NCBI RefSeq assembly: GCF_014898815.1
Contig: NW_026515513.1
Location: 248,001-312,000 of the forward strand
Origin: Panonychus citri
Lineage: Eukaryota; Arthropoda; Arachnida; Trombidiformes; Tetranychidae
DNA length: 64,000 nucleotides
Reading direction: 5' to 3'
In this document: piece after piece, positions 45,392 to 57,916 of the stretch
How the letters are laid out: each line of letters starts with the position of its first letter
How positions within the stretch are numbered: the first letter of the stretch is position 1
The notes under the pieces: model-generated
Databases searched by the model: none
What the model saw: only the letters and a program-made list of their open reading frames with translations
What the model was told of the DNA's origin: nothing
Made by a program: the position numbers and the translations under genes

Positions 45392-45861
45392 AAAATATTA
45401 TAATCAATTTCTTTGTTGATGAGTTAACATATTAAAATATTCTTACCTTTCACTCTGGTTTTAATTTTACCCTAGAACTGTTCAAACTAATATCCATTTC
45501 CAAATCATATCGTCCGGTTCACTCATGTAACAAGAACAATTTATTAAAGAACCAAAAAATAAACAAAATAAATGAAAGGAAAACAAACAAAAGGTATATC
45601 CACATTTTAAAGAGCAAATTACTTCACTGAGTTAACACTAACTCTGACTAGAAATTTTCAGGACAAGCTTTTCTGTTTAACAATTTTTGACAAAATCATT
45701 TTCGAAACTAGAATTAAATTTGAAATTTTAAAATAAAATTGAATAATTAAGACTTTAACTAAGACAAAAATACCAAAAATTTCGAGATTTATTTAATTTA
45801 AACTAATCTAGCTTCTTGATTCCAAACGAATAACAAAAGATTGAAATTAAATTGAAATACG

Positions 45862-46126
45862 GGTAAGATGAGCGTTAATGGTTGGAGGTGGAGCTAATAG
45901 TTATCCAACACACTTATCCCTGTGTTTGTTTAAATTAGGTTAGGTTAGGTCTTCATTAAAAGGATCAAAATCGACAGAGGAAGGCCCGGAGGGCCTGGGA
46001 CAATCAAGCGGGCTCACAATTAACCCAAAATTCAGTTTAATTTTTACATTTTGAGCTATGGACATCAACGATAAGTGTGTTGAATAACCATTGGCTCCAC
46101 CTCCAATCATTAACGCTCATCTCACC
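45862..46126. repeat. Imperfect inverted repeat, MITE-like (copy A)
   Basis: About 55-bp arms, GGTAAGATGAGCGTTAATGG ... CCATTAACGCTCATCTCACC-like, flank about 150 bp that include TTAGG repeats. The same structure is at 51212-51477. No protein is encoded. Confidence 0.7.
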
Positions 46127-46163
46127 GAAATACGATATTTTGAAATTATCGAATTTTAAATTA

Positions 46164-46385
46164 TTAATTCTGACTCGATGCATGAGCTCGATAGACAAAA
46201 TCTAACAAGATCTTCCTGTTCTCACAATTAAACAAACCAGTACCATGGATGATCTCAACAACAAGTTTCGAGCACTTTAATGTATCAGGTTTATGTCTAC
46301 CACCACAATTAGTACACTTCCTGGTTCCGGGTAAACAACCATTTCCATGCCTTGGGTAACCACAGCTTGAATATATTATATTCAA
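46164..46385 (-). CDS. Zinc-knuckle protein 2, fragment (copy A)
   Basis: Minus-strand frame with two Cys/His motifs, SCGYPRHGNGC and CTNCGGRHKPDTLKC, then a helical tail ending YRAHASSQN. The motif type is that of Gag or LINE ORF1 nucleic-acid-binding knuckles. The 5' part is missing or lies in another exon. Function unknown. Confidence 0.5.
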   Translation of the reverse strand: MNIIYSSCGYPRHGNGCLPGTRKCTNCGGRHKPDTLKCSKLVVEIIHGTGLFNCENRKILLDFVYRAHASSQN

Positions 46386-46425
46386 TTATTATACCTCGCT
46401 GGCCCTAGTGGAGATAAAATTACAA

Positions 46426-47085
46426 ATGGAAGAGGCATCCCAGACGGAAACAATAAATTCTTTCTTTCGTTCGAATGAAACAGTTGAGAGTTGGCTCCAA
46501 TCCGGTATTACAGTTTATGAGAGACCACATGATGAGGAAATGTGTAAGAGACAAACCTTAGCTCTGGAGATCTTAATTCACAGCTTAGATGATTGTGAAG
46601 AGGTGACCTTCAGCAGATTAACATCGATCCCGACATATAATCTCTTATACACTGGCAATCAAATACCGATCGATGAAATTGTAAGCGACTTAATCGAAAA
46701 TGTTGGCTTCAACACAATTACAGCCCGGAAGAGACCTTGAATACATTTGGCAGGAACTTGATTTCCTTCAAATCAAATCAAAGACGCTTGATTGTTGCAA
46801 ATGATTTTACTATTCCTCAACAATGACGCTCGAGCGGAAATCACAGACAAAATTGGATGGCAACAATGCTTGATATGCCATTTATTCTTACCAGAAGGAG
46901 ATGGAATGCCATGACTGTACGGTGATATGCTCAGTATGTAATCGACCATACCATGGACAATCGTATTTCTGTCGATTAACACCGAATGCCGAACTTGTTT
47001 GGTGAAAGGTAAACCTTTCAGGCATCCGAGCAATCACCCATCATGTCCGTCTCTGCTGAAATATGCTCAGAATATGTAAACAAAA
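46426..47085 (+). pseudogene. Zinc-knuckle protein 3, copy A (frameshifted)
   Basis: Starts MEEASQTETINSFF. After LIENVGFN the frame breaks; downstream pieces in other frames give an RRM-like stretch and knuckles CLICHLF...C and CNRPYHG...FC. Intact order is easier to see in copy B. The layout (N-terminal fold, then 2-3 knuckles) is that of a LINE ORF1/Gag-like protein. No enzyme domain follows. Confidence 0.6.
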
Positions 47086-49119
47086 GTAAGGAGAATTTAC
47101 CATACTGAGATTATTAACATCCACAGTTGATCCAAGCCATTAATGAGATCGATGGACCAGAAATTGAATTACCATCAACCAATACAACCAGCAAACCCAC
47201 AAAACCAATCAAAATTTTCTTTCCTTTCTCTGTTCTCTTCCGAATCTTTATGATCACTAATGTTAGACTAATAATCTTGTAATCTTGTAATCCAATTCAA
47301 CTTAGTTAGAAAATACAAATAAACGTGAAATCAAATGATATCAAGGTCTTGTTATTATATTGTTCACCAATTCACCATTCATTATTCACCAGATTTTTCA
47401 ATTGTCCTTAAAAAGAGGAAAAGAAATGTAACATAATGTAAACATAACAATCCTGAATGGTAACAATTTGAGTTAAACAATCTAATTATTAGAACAAATT
47501 GATATGAAATTTATTTAGCTAATACAAAATATAAACAATTAGCTAATTGTTGATACGATTTTCAATCCAATGAGATTTGATGATTGAAATGATGTTATTA
47601 TTAATTGAACTACTGGTGTTTGAATCATCAAACTTATTAACTGTTATCATTAATTGTTGATTATTATTATTGAAATTATTTATTATTATCATCTAGATTT
47701 AGTATCGGCCAAAATTTAATTGTGATTAGTGTTGATTGTTGATTTAATTTTACACTAATTCCTCCGGAAGAAACCAATTAACCAATAAAGAGAGAGAGAG
47801 AAATAAAATATTAAAGTTAAATCGTTAATTGTAATAATTTATTGTTGTAATACAAATAATCTTGTGACTGTGATTACAATCAGTTACAATTGAAGCAGGA
47901 TGTACTGAATTAAATGAACGATTTTAAAACTAAATCAGTTCCGGTTGATCAAGATCATCGTTGAGTTAATCTAATTAAATTAAATCAATATAACAACAAA
48001 ACTTGGCTAATATAAGATGATGATTAGTTTATGAAGGTTAATTGTTACAATGAAGTATCATCATTGATTAGATCAACTAACTCAGTGTCTGACAAAATCT
48101 AATTGTGATTAGTGTTGATCGTTGATTTAGTTTTACACAATTGCTCAAAAAAAAATTAAGGTTAAATCGCTAATTGTAACAATCTATTGGGTTAATCTAA
48201 TTGAATTAAATCAATATAACAACAAAACTTGGCCAATATAAGATGTGATTAGTGTATGAAGGTTAATTGTTACAATAAAGTATCACCATTGATTAGATAA
48301 ACTAATCAAATATGTTGACTAATTGTTGATTGTAAGAAGCAAACATAATCAATGACATAAATGATGAATCAAATCAACAATTAACTAATTGTTAATACGA
48401 TTTTAATCCATTAAACATTTATGATACTAACAACGACAAGACGAGTTATAAAAGTTCTCAATTAAATTGACAATTAAAGTTAGGTTGAGATGAGAACGAT
48501 GAAAATTGTTATAATACAATAATAACAATCAATTTTAATCAATAAGATAAACGACTTTTTCCCAATCTAATAAATGAAACAATAAACTGATCAATGGGAA
48601 GAATAAACAAACAATTATAATCAATTGCGATCATCATCATCATGATTAAGGGAGTAATTAGTCTATGTGGGGAATTGAGTGGGCAAGTCAATTAAATTGC
48701 TACCTTAATCATTTCACTGTGAATAATTAGTTAATATTGTGGAGAACTGTTAATCATTTACTAATTGTGGTTAATTCGATTACTAATCATGATTGGAACT
48801 AAATTAAAAAATAACCTGAAAACGATTGAAAGTTAACCATCAATCAAGAGTAAAGAATCATAAACTACCAACACCCGAATTGTGACAGTTAACGAAGATG
48901 ATCCAACAAGTTATCCAGAGTTATGAGTTATCCAACAATTTAATTTATTCAATTGACTGAACAATTTAAATTGAGTAATAAAATTGTTGAGATTAATCAA
49001 CTTAAATATATAAATAAATCACTGATTTAATAACTGATTGAATCTAACTTTGTATATTAATTATTTCGATTTGTAATTGTCTAAATGCGTAAAGTCTTTT
49101 GGTTATCATTTGTTAAAAT
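47086..49119. other. AT-rich non-coding part of unit A
   Basis: No gene seen. It holds an internal direct repeat: TTAATTGTGATTAGTGTTGAT-like blocks near 47723 and 48103, and AACAACAAAACTTGGC near 47991 and 48211. Confidence 0.6.
47700..48350 (+). repeat. Imperfect direct repeat inside unit A
   Basis: Blocks with GATTAGTGTTGAT, GTTAAATCG(T/C)TAATTGTAA and CAATATAACAACAAAACTTGG each occur twice in the same order with shortened spacing in the second block. The same is seen in unit B at 53040-53690. Confidence 0.7.
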
Positions 49120-49754
49120 TATAATAAAAGTTGCTTTGGACATTCAACAAGATGATTAATCTTAACTCTTTGTGGCAAAACCACAATGAAACAATCCAGT
49201 GTAGGTATAAATGGATATACCTAAACCATTACAATTGAAAGTACCACCTAAAATAGAAACAATTTGAAATCTTGAAATCAAAAATGAAACAAAATAAATA
49301 ATTACTAACCTGAATTTACAATAGAGGAAACAAACTCTGACTTAACAGAAAACCAAACTTTCCCATGATGAGTTTTTACTTCTCACATATGAAAAATCAC
49401 CATCTCAAGCTCATATTATAACAAAGATTGTTTACCAGAGCATCATCAGAATCCGTTACAAGTGGTCTGTAAATGAAGAAAAGTGGATCCAAGGACTCGA
49501 TATTTTCAACATGTCCAATATAAACTGTTGCACGAGCTTTCTCCTTAAATTTTTCCATGCAATGAGCAATTATTGGCACCTTCAAATGATCATCCTCGAT
49601 TTTTATATCCTCAGGTCGAACGATGTACATCTTTAAATTCTCATCATCAAGCAAAAGTGATAATAGTGTGGCCAAAACATTTCGGCTCATTCTCACAGGA
49701 AAAAGCTTTAAATAACAAATGGAAGCTTGAATTCGTAAATCAAACAATTTGAAC
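49120..49754 (-). pseudogene. Zinc-knuckle protein 4, copy A, truncated at the duplication junction
   Basis: Same as 54474-55132, but its 5' end is cut at the unit boundary (49754) and small deletions break the frame after NMSL. Contains MSRNVLATLLSLLLDDENLK. Confidence 0.65.
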
Positions 49755-49831
49755 ATTTTTCCAGCACAATCTGACTCTAAGTTTTACCTCATAGTCTAGA
49801 TTGACCAGTCCGAAGTCCTCACTAAATCATT

Positions 49832-49877
<46 letters not shown>

Positions 49878-50100
49878 ATCAACGCAAGCTAATGACTCAC
49901 GCTTACTGGGAACTCGTTCATGCACAATAATGCCCAATCCCCATCACGAAATGGGTTCAAGGTTACCCACCTTTCGGAGCAGGAAACATTTTACACGGTG
50001 ACCACTTCAGTGTAGCACGTGCGGCCCCGGACAACTAAGGGAATCAGACCTGTTATTGCTCTGTTTCGTGAGGCTTAAGGCGCCCTTGTCCTCTAAGAAG
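49755..50100 (-). rRNA. Antisense fragment of 18S rRNA (copy B)
   Basis: The same 18S region as copy A, but beginning about 70 bp inside the 18S end because the duplicated unit starts there. Here GCGACGGGCGGTGTGTACAA is intact while other universal stretches have short gaps (GGAACTCGTTC for GGAATTCCTCGTTC). Confidence 0.85.
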
Positions 50101-50407
50101 TTTCCAACGTTAAAGAATCAAAATTTTAAAATACTTACCAATAATTTAAAAATGATGATTAATTAGTTTTACAATCACAAATTTAACTATCAAAGAGAAA
50201 AATAACATAATAAAAAGAAGCAACAAAATATGTTGACTGGACAACATTTTGAACAAAATTAGGAACTCTAACGTTTAAGCCGAAAATTAATATAATAAAT
50301 TTTATTTATTAAGCAGCATCAAGTGATTCACTACAAAACAAAGAACTAGAAAAGTAAACTTTAAAGTATTAGATTGAAATTATTCTTTAAGAAAACGAAA
50401 GAAAGTA

Positions 50408-50728
50408 TCAGATACACTTATTAAGCATCAAAAAAAAATCGATATAAACCTCATCAAAATTAAATTCACTCTTCGAGAGATAACGATAAATGTCTCTCAT
50501 TAGTTTCTGACACCTCTCAGCACCTTTACGATGTATTAATCCACAGGTTCTGCAATTTATAACGCATCTTTTACAATCTCGGATATGTTTCGGCTCCATA
50601 CATAAGTGACATCGACGAACCAAATCACAATCATGTCCAAGATTGAAGCGACTTTTACACAGATTACAGTTGTACAAGCCAAAATGGTTGAATAGAAAAA
50701 CATCCTTCTCGTCAAATGTTCCCTTCAT
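50408..50728 (-). CDS. Zinc-knuckle protein 1, copy B, 106 aa
   Basis: Open frame MKGTFDEKDVFLFNHFG with three Cys/His motifs in a row: CNLCKSRFNLGHDC, CHLCMEPKHIRDC and CRTCGLIHRKGAERC. A helical tail ends at MLNKCI. The spacing (CX2CX4HX3C and variants) is that of Gag/ORF1 knuckles that bind nucleic acid. An AAG acceptor-like site lies just before ATG, so an upstream exon (near 50800-50880) is possible, but its frame has a stop. Not recognised as a host gene. Confidence 0.6.
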   Translation of the reverse strand: MKGTFDEKDVFLFNHFGLYNCNLCKSRFNLGHDCDLVRRCHLCMEPKHIRDCKRCVINCRTCGLIHRKGAERCQKLMRDIYRYLSKSEFNFDEVYIDFFLMLNKCI

Positions 50729-51211
50729 TTCTTCAAAAATATTATAATCAATTTCTTTGTTGATGAGTTAACATATTAAAAATATTCTTACCTTTCACTC
50801 TGGTTTCGTTAATTTTACCCTAGAACTGTTCAAACTAATATCCATTTCCAAATCATATCGTCCGGTTCACTCATGTAACAAGAACAATTTATTAAAGAAC
50901 CAAAAAATAAACAAAATAAATGAAAGGAAAACAAACAAAAGGTATATCCACATTTTAAAGAGCAAATTACTTCACTGAGTTAACACTAACTCTGACTAGA
51001 AATTTTCAGGACAAGCTTTTCTGTTTAACAATTTTTTGACAAAAATCATTTTCGAAACTAGAATTAAATTTGAAATTTTAAAATAAAATTGAATAATTAA
51101 GACTTTAACTAAGACAAAAATACCAAAAATTTCGAGATTTATTTAATTTAAACTAATCTAGCTTCTTGATTCCAAACGAATAACAAAAGATTGAAATTAA
51201 ATTGAAATACG

Positions 51212-51477
51212 GGTAAGATGAGCGTTAATGGTTGGAGGTGAAGCTAATAGTTATTCAACACACTTATCCCTGTGTTTGTTTAAATTAGCTTAGGTTAGGT
51301 CTTCATTGAAAGGGTAAACATCGACAGAGGAATGACTGGAGGACTTGAGACAATCAAATGGGTGCTCAATTAACACAACATTCAGCTTGATTTTCACATT
51401 TTGAGCTAATGGACGTCAACGATAAGTGGGTTGAATAACCATTGGCTCCACCTCCAATCATTAACGCTCATCTCACC
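51212..51477. repeat. Imperfect inverted repeat, MITE-like (copy B)
   Basis: Same structure as 45862-46126, with more substitutions in the middle than in the arms. Confidence 0.7.
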
Positions 51478-51514
51478 GAAATACGATATTTTGAAATTAT
51501 CGAATTTTAAATTA

Positions 51515-51736
51515 TTAATTCTGACTCGATGCATGAGCTCGATAGACAAAATCTAACAAGATCTTCCTGTTCTCACAATTAAACAAACCAGTACCATGGA
51601 TGATCTCAACAACAAGTTTCGAGCACTTTAATGTATCAGGTTTATGTCTACCACCACAATTAGTACACTTCCTGGTTCCGGTAAACAATTTCCATGCCTT
51701 GGGTAACAGCTTGAATATATTATATTCAATTATTAT
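51515..51736 (-). pseudogene. Zinc-knuckle protein 2, copy B (broken)
   Basis: Counterpart of 46164-46385. Short deletions in the knuckle part (GGTAAACAATTTCC versus GGGTAAACAACCATTTCC) break the frame. Confidence 0.55.
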
Positions 51737-51769
51737 ACCTCGCTGGCCCTAGTGGAGATAAAATTACAA

Positions 51770-52425
51770 ATGGAAGAGCATCCCAGACGGAAACAATAAA
51801 TTCTTTCTTTCTGAATGAAACAGTTGAGAGTTGGCTCCAATCCGGTACAGTTTATGAGAGACCACATGGGATGAGGTTCACAATGTTAAGAGACAAACTT
51901 AGCTCTGAGATCTTAATTCACAGCTTAGATGATTGTGAAGAGTGACCTTCAGCAGATTAACATCGATCCCGACATATAATCTCTTATACACTGGCAATCA
52001 AATACCGATCGATGAAATTGTAAGCGACTTAATCGAAAATGTTGGCTTCAACAATTACAGCCCGGGAAGAGACCTTGAATACATTTGGTGGCAGGAACTT
52101 GATTTCCTTCAAATCAAATCAAAGACGCTTGATTGTTGCAAATGATTTTACTCTATTCCTCAACAATGACGCTCGAGCGGAAATCACAGACAAAATTGGA
52201 TGGCAACAATGCTTGATATGCCATTTATTCTTACCAGAAGGAGATGGAATGCGTCATGACTGTACGGTGGATGATATGTGTCAGTATGTAATCGACCATA
52301 CCATGGACAATCGTATTTCTGTCGATTAACACCGGCCGAACTTGTTTGGTGAAAGGTAAACCTTTCAGGCATCCGAGCAATCACCCATCATGTCCGTCTC
52401 TTGCTGAAATATGAATATGTAAACA
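51770..52425 (+). pseudogene. Zinc-knuckle protein 3, copy B (frameshifted)
   Basis: The C-terminal part is open from 52039 to 52329: NDARAEITDKIGWQQCLICH, LPEGDGMRHDCTVDDM, with CNRPYHGQSYFCRLTP in the next frame. The N-terminal part is broken by small indels. By combining copies one sees an N-terminal fold, an RRM-like middle and knuckles. Confidence 0.6.
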
Positions 52426-54473
52426 AAAGTAAGGGAGAATTTACCATACTGAGATTATTAACATCCACAGTTGATCCAAGCCATTAATGAGATCGATGGA
52501 CCAGAAATTCGAATTACCATCAACCAATACAAATCAACCAGCAAACCCACAAAACCAATCAAAAATTTTCTTTTCCTTTTCTCTGTTCTCTTCCCGAATC
52601 TTTATGATCACTAATGTTAGACTAATAATCTTGTAATCTTGTAATCCAATTCAACTTAGTTAGAAAATACAAATAAACGTGAAATCAAATGATATCAAGG
52701 TCTTGTTATTATATTGTTCACCAATTCACCATTCATTATTCACCAGATTTTTCAATTGTCCTTAAAAAGAGGAAAAGAAATGTAACATAATGTAAACATA
52801 ACAATCCTGAATGGTAACAATTTGAGTTAAACAATCTAATTATTAGAACAAATTGATATGAAATTTATTTAGCTAATACAAAATATAAACAATTAGCTAA
52901 TTGTTGATATTTTTCAATCCAATGATTTGATGATTGAAATGATGTTATTATTAATTGAACTACTGGTGTTTGAATCATCAAACTTATTAACTGTTATCAT
53001 TAATTGTTGATTATTATTATTGAAATTATTTATTATTATCATCTAGATTTAGTATCGGCCAAAATTTAATTGTGATTAGTGTTGATTGTTGATTTAATTT
53101 TACACTAATTCCTCGGAAGAAACCAATTAACCAATAAAGAGAGAGAGAGAAATAAAATATTAAAGTTAAATCGTTAATTGTAATAATTTATTGTTGTAAT
53201 ACAAATAATCTTGTGACTGTGATTACAATCAGTTACAATTGAAGCAGGATGTACTGAATTAAATGAACGATTTTAAAACTAAATCAGTTCCGGTTGATCA
53301 AGATCATCGTTGAGTTAATCTAATTAAATTAAATCAATATAACAACAAAACTTGGCTAATATAAGATGATGATTAGTTTATGAAGGTTAATTGTTACAAT
53401 GAAGTATCATCATTGATTAGATCAACTAACTCAGTGTCTGACAAAATCTAATTGTGATTAGTGTTGATCGTTGATTTAGTTTTACACTAATTGCTCAAAA
53501 AAAAAAAATTAAGGTTAAATCGCTAATTGTAACAATCTATTGGGTTAATCTAATTGAATTAAATCAATATAACAACAAAACTTGGCCAATATAAGATGTG
53601 ATTAGTGTATGAAGGTTAATTGTTACAATAAAGTATCACCATTGATTAGATAAACTAATCAAATATGTTGACTAATTGTTGATTGTAAGAAGCAAACATA
53701 ATCAATGACATAAATGATGAATCAAATCAACAATTAACTAATTGTTAATACGATTTTTAATCCATTAAACATTTATGATACTAACAACGACAAGACGAGT
53801 TATAAAAGTTTCTCAATTAAATTGACAATTAAAGTTAGTTGTTGAGATGAGAACGATGAAAATTGTTATAATACAATAATAACAATCAATTTTTAATCAA
53901 TAAGATAAACGACTTTTTCCCAATCTAATAAATGAAACAATAAACTGATCAATGGGAAGAATAAACAAACAATTATAATCAATTGCGATCATCATCATCA
54001 TGATTAAGGGAGTAATTAGTCTATGGGGTGGTGGGCAAGTCAATTAAATTGCTACCTAATCATTTCACTGAATAATTAGTTAATATTGTGGAGAACTGTT
54101 AATCATTTACTAATTGTGGTTAATTCGATTACTAATCATGATTGGAACTAAATTAAAAAATAACCTGAAAACGATTGAAAGTTAACCATCAATCAAGAGT
54201 AAAGAATCATAAACTACCAACATAACCCGAATTGTGACAGTTAACGAAGATGATCCAACAAGTTATCCAGAGTTATGAGAGTTATCCAACAATTTAATTT
54301 ATTCAATTGACTGAACAATTTAAATTGAGTAATAAAATTGTTGAGATTAATCAACTTAAATATATAAATAAATCACTGATTTAATAACTGATTGAATCTA
54401 ACTTTGTATATTAATTATTTCGATTTGTAATTGTCTAAATGCGTAAAGTAATTTTGGTTATCATTTGTTAAAA
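52426..54473. other. AT-rich non-coding part of unit B
   Basis: No gene seen; repeats as in unit A. Confidence 0.6.
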
Positions 54474-55132
54474 TTATAATAAAAGTTGCTTTGGACATTC
54501 AACAAGATGATTAATCTTAACTCTTTTGTGGCAAAAACCACAATGAAACAATCCAGTGTAGGTATAAATGGATATACCTAAACCATTACAATTGAAAGTA
54601 CCACCTAAAATAGAAACAATTTGAAATCTTGAAATCAAAAATGAAACAAAATAAATAATTACTAACCTGAATTTACAATAGAGGAAACAAACTCTGACTT
54701 AACAGAGAAAACCAAAACTTTCCCATGATGAGTTTCTTTACTTCTCACATATGAAAAATCACCATCTCTCAAGCTCATATTATAACAAAGATTGTTTACC
54801 AGAGCATCATCAGAATCCGTTACAAGTGGTCTGTAAATGAAGAAAAGTGGATCCAAGGACTCGATATTTTCAACATGTCCAATATAAACTGTTGCACGAG
54901 CTTTCTCCTTAAATTTTTCCATGCAATGAGCAATTATTGGCACCTTCAAATGATCATCCTCGATTTTTATATCCTCAGGTCGAACGATGTACATCTTTAA
55001 ATTCTCATCATCAAGCAAAAGTGATAATAGTGTGGCCAAAACATTTCGGCTCATTCTCACAGGAAAAAGCTTTAAATAACAAATGGAAGCTTGAATTCGT
55101 AAATCAAACAATTTGTTAGTGAATGGATACAA
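54474..55132 (-). CDS. Zinc-knuckle protein 4, copy B, 2 exons (5' end uncertain)
   Basis: Complement of 54474..54604 and 54667..55132; the phases join at NSG/GTF. The first part (MSRNVLATLLSLLLDDENLK, KVPIIAHCMEKFKEKARA, HGKVLVFSVKSEFV) has alternating strands and helices like an RRM or capsid-type fold. The end has one knuckle-like motif, HCGFCHKRVKINHLVEC. The true start is not clear: no ATG opens the frame at its upper end, and MSRNV (near 55052) is the first internal one. It could be a further member of the same zinc-knuckle family. Confidence 0.55.
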
Positions 55133-57135
55133 AGAATTAATATTAATTACCCTTCAAATTACTTCACACTTTGTTACTCACCGAAAGCATTAAGTCTACT
55201 GTTTACAAAACAATTAAATTTATTAACTAAAACTAATTAAATGATCAGTCAAAACAAATTTTAATGATTTACCAAAACAAATGAAATCTATACACAGATC
55301 AAGTAACAAAAAAAGGCCAACTAAAGCTAAGCTGTTACCATGGTAACAACTTACTCTTTTGCGATTTTCAAATTTCAATTTATCTAACTTAAAAATTACC
55401 TTCCAACCTCAAAACAATAAATTAAATCTTCATAAATTAATAGTTACTATTACTAATATTTCATTAAATAAGAAAAACTCAATCTTCTATTAAACTCTCT
55501 GATTTGAGAACTTAATGCTCTAAACTTTAATTTACTAACAAAACATCAAATGAGGAATCAAGGGTTTACTTGGTATCATCATTGATCCGATAATATGATG
55601 TAACCATGACAAGATTAACAATTTTATTAATCTACTCACCATCTACCCTGGTAACTATTAGGTCACTTATAATTCAGAGCTGATCAATTAACTATAAACA
55701 ATTGAAAGTCACAACCATTTGGATCATCAACACAATCATGAACAATAAGTCAATATTCATTTCATTTACCTGCGAATCAATGATAACAATTAACTAATAA
55801 TTAAAAATTACTACCTCCTTGCAAATACAATCACATTTTGATTGGTGAAAAATATCTTAATTGTCTAATAATCTCGTTTCTAATGCTTGTAATGTTAATG
55901 ATCTTAAAGTTAATTTAGAGCCAACAATTAATTTTGACAATGACATTGTATTTATAAATACAAATTATTTAAGATTAAATAATCGTTAATCAATTGTTGA
56001 AACCCATCATATGCAAGCAAAAATTAACAAAATTGCAAATTCTAAAATAAAAATGGTTAAACCTCGAATTTTATATTGTTAATTATCTAACTGATTTGAC
56101 TTTAACCTGAATTATTATACTCATCGTTTCTGTTAAATAATTAAACCACACAATTAAGTCTTTCTATTTAATAAGGTAAAAAATATTTCATTTAATCAAA
56201 TTGACAATCATTGTAACGATACATCGAATAAGATGAGATCAGTTTAATCACATTCATAGATAAGTGTTAGTTACAATTAGCACCGATGGTTAACTGATCA
56301 ATCGCTTTTTAAGGTTAGATGATCAACCGGTAGGTCAACAGCATCAGGTTAAGATTAGGTTAGGTCAGGCTAAGGCTCAACAGATTTAATCCTCATGTGC
56401 TTTAAATCATTGAATGCAATTAGTTTAGAACAATAATAAATAAGATTAAAATATTCAAATATAATAGCTTCAAAATAATATGGCAATTAACTCCCATCAT
56501 CAACAATTCACTAACCTTTAACCAAAGGTAAATTAAAATGAGAAACATTTTAATGATCAGCAATAGGAACCAAATAATTATTGTCAAATAATTTTAAATT
56601 ACCTGACTTAATTATTATGAACAAATTAACAACAACAAATTCATTTTATTTTGACAAACAAAATCACAATTACAAGGAGTAAATAATATAAATTATCCAA
56701 CCTGAAGATCAATTTTTTAATCAATGATCCCTTAGTTTAGATGAAATAATTTATTAATTCTAAGAAATTAAGTGCTTGTTACTTAACTTTGACGATCTAG
56801 TTTGATTCAATGATTATCACCATCACCATCTTAATGATCAATCAACTCTTGAGATTACAATTTAATGAATTAATTAAAAGAAAACAAGAAGCGAAATCAA
56901 ACCTTATTACCATCAAATATAAATTGATTAACAATTAGTTTAAATATTAAATTGTATCCTTTTCATCATCATTTGATTTTAACCCTTCAGATTACTTACC
57001 AAAACGATTCACGAAATACAAAATGATAAAATAACAATTAACCATTTAAGACAATTATTAAAACTTTATTAAGCCAGCATTAAAAAACCTCCTTTATTCC
57101 TTAAAGAGGAAAAAGCTTAACCAATTTAATCAAAA
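55133..57135. other. AT-rich intergenic region
   Basis: No open frame of note. A TTAGG-like stretch (GATTAGGTTAGGTCAGG near 56347) resembles arthropod telomeric repeat but is too short to interpret. Confidence 0.5.
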
Positions 57136-57611
57136 TTACATCATTAAATAAACATAATCATGATTTATCTGCTCCAAATTAACAGTTAGGAATCTAATAT
57201 AAACTGGGCAAGTACGATTAAAAGCATTATGCTCAATAGAGTTACAATTAATACACTTTGTCGCACCTCGATTGACACATTGACGACTATTATGACGCTC
57301 CGAACAGTATCCAAAACAGTTAAACGATGACACTTTACCTTTGTATGTCCAAACCTACAACAATTGTCGCATGAAACCAAGTCTAGATGATCCAAAGCGT
57401 TCAATTTACCGTATGGAGTTTTAATTACTCCCCTCGATTCCTCAAAATGATTCTATTACCAATGCGAGTTTCAATCCTTCCGCGATAACTTACACGGATT
57501 GTTAACCATCACTTTAGCAATCAATATATTACTCTTTTTCACTGAACTTACGTCCAAGATAGCAAGTTCGTTAACAATTGGACTTACACGATAACTAATT
57601 CCAATAGACAT
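57136..57611 (-). pseudogene. Zinc-knuckle protein 5 (frameshifted)
   Basis: The start MSIGISYRVSPIVNELAILD at 57611 leads to a frame break near 57480. Knuckles CDNCCRFGHTKVKC, then in the next frame CFGYCSERHNSRQC and CINCNSIEHNAFNRTCP, give three in a row as in Jockey/I-type LINE ORF1. There is no reverse transcriptase next to it. Confidence 0.65.
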
Positions 57612-57916
57612 CACGAATTACATATAGAACATAAATAAATCTTATAGAAGTAGACAAATAAAAAACAAAGAGTCAAATAACAAAAATATACAAAATATGA
57701 CCTATTGAACCGCGAAATATAAAAAATTAACTAACTTAACACATTTTCAATTATGCCGACTACAACTTATAGAAATAATGGATTTTGAAATTGAAACATA
57801 AGTAATTAAATACTAACAAAAGAGTATAAATAGAAAAATCTAATCAACAAACCTTCATTGTTAAATCAACAATAAATAGAATCAGTTAAGATACTTTTAT
57901 ACAGTTGTCATACAAA

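Larger units (their letters stand above)
44421..49754. repeat. Tandem duplication unit A (about 5.33 kb)
   Basis: The sequence starting ATTTTTCCAGCACAATCTG at 44421 recurs at about 49755, an offset of 5334 bp, and similarity continues to the end of unit B near 55113. Units are in direct head-to-tail contact. The unit holds the 18S fragment and several zinc-knuckle genes on both strands. Confidence 0.93.
49755..55113. repeat. Tandem duplication unit B (about 5.36 kb)
   Basis: Direct copy of 44421-49754. Its right end near 55113 (TCAAACAATTTG) is where unit A passed into unit B; beyond it lies unique sequence. Confidence 0.93.

Noticed and set aside
56340..56375. Interstitial TTAGG telomere array
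   Set aside because: Only one or two imperfect units; too short to support.
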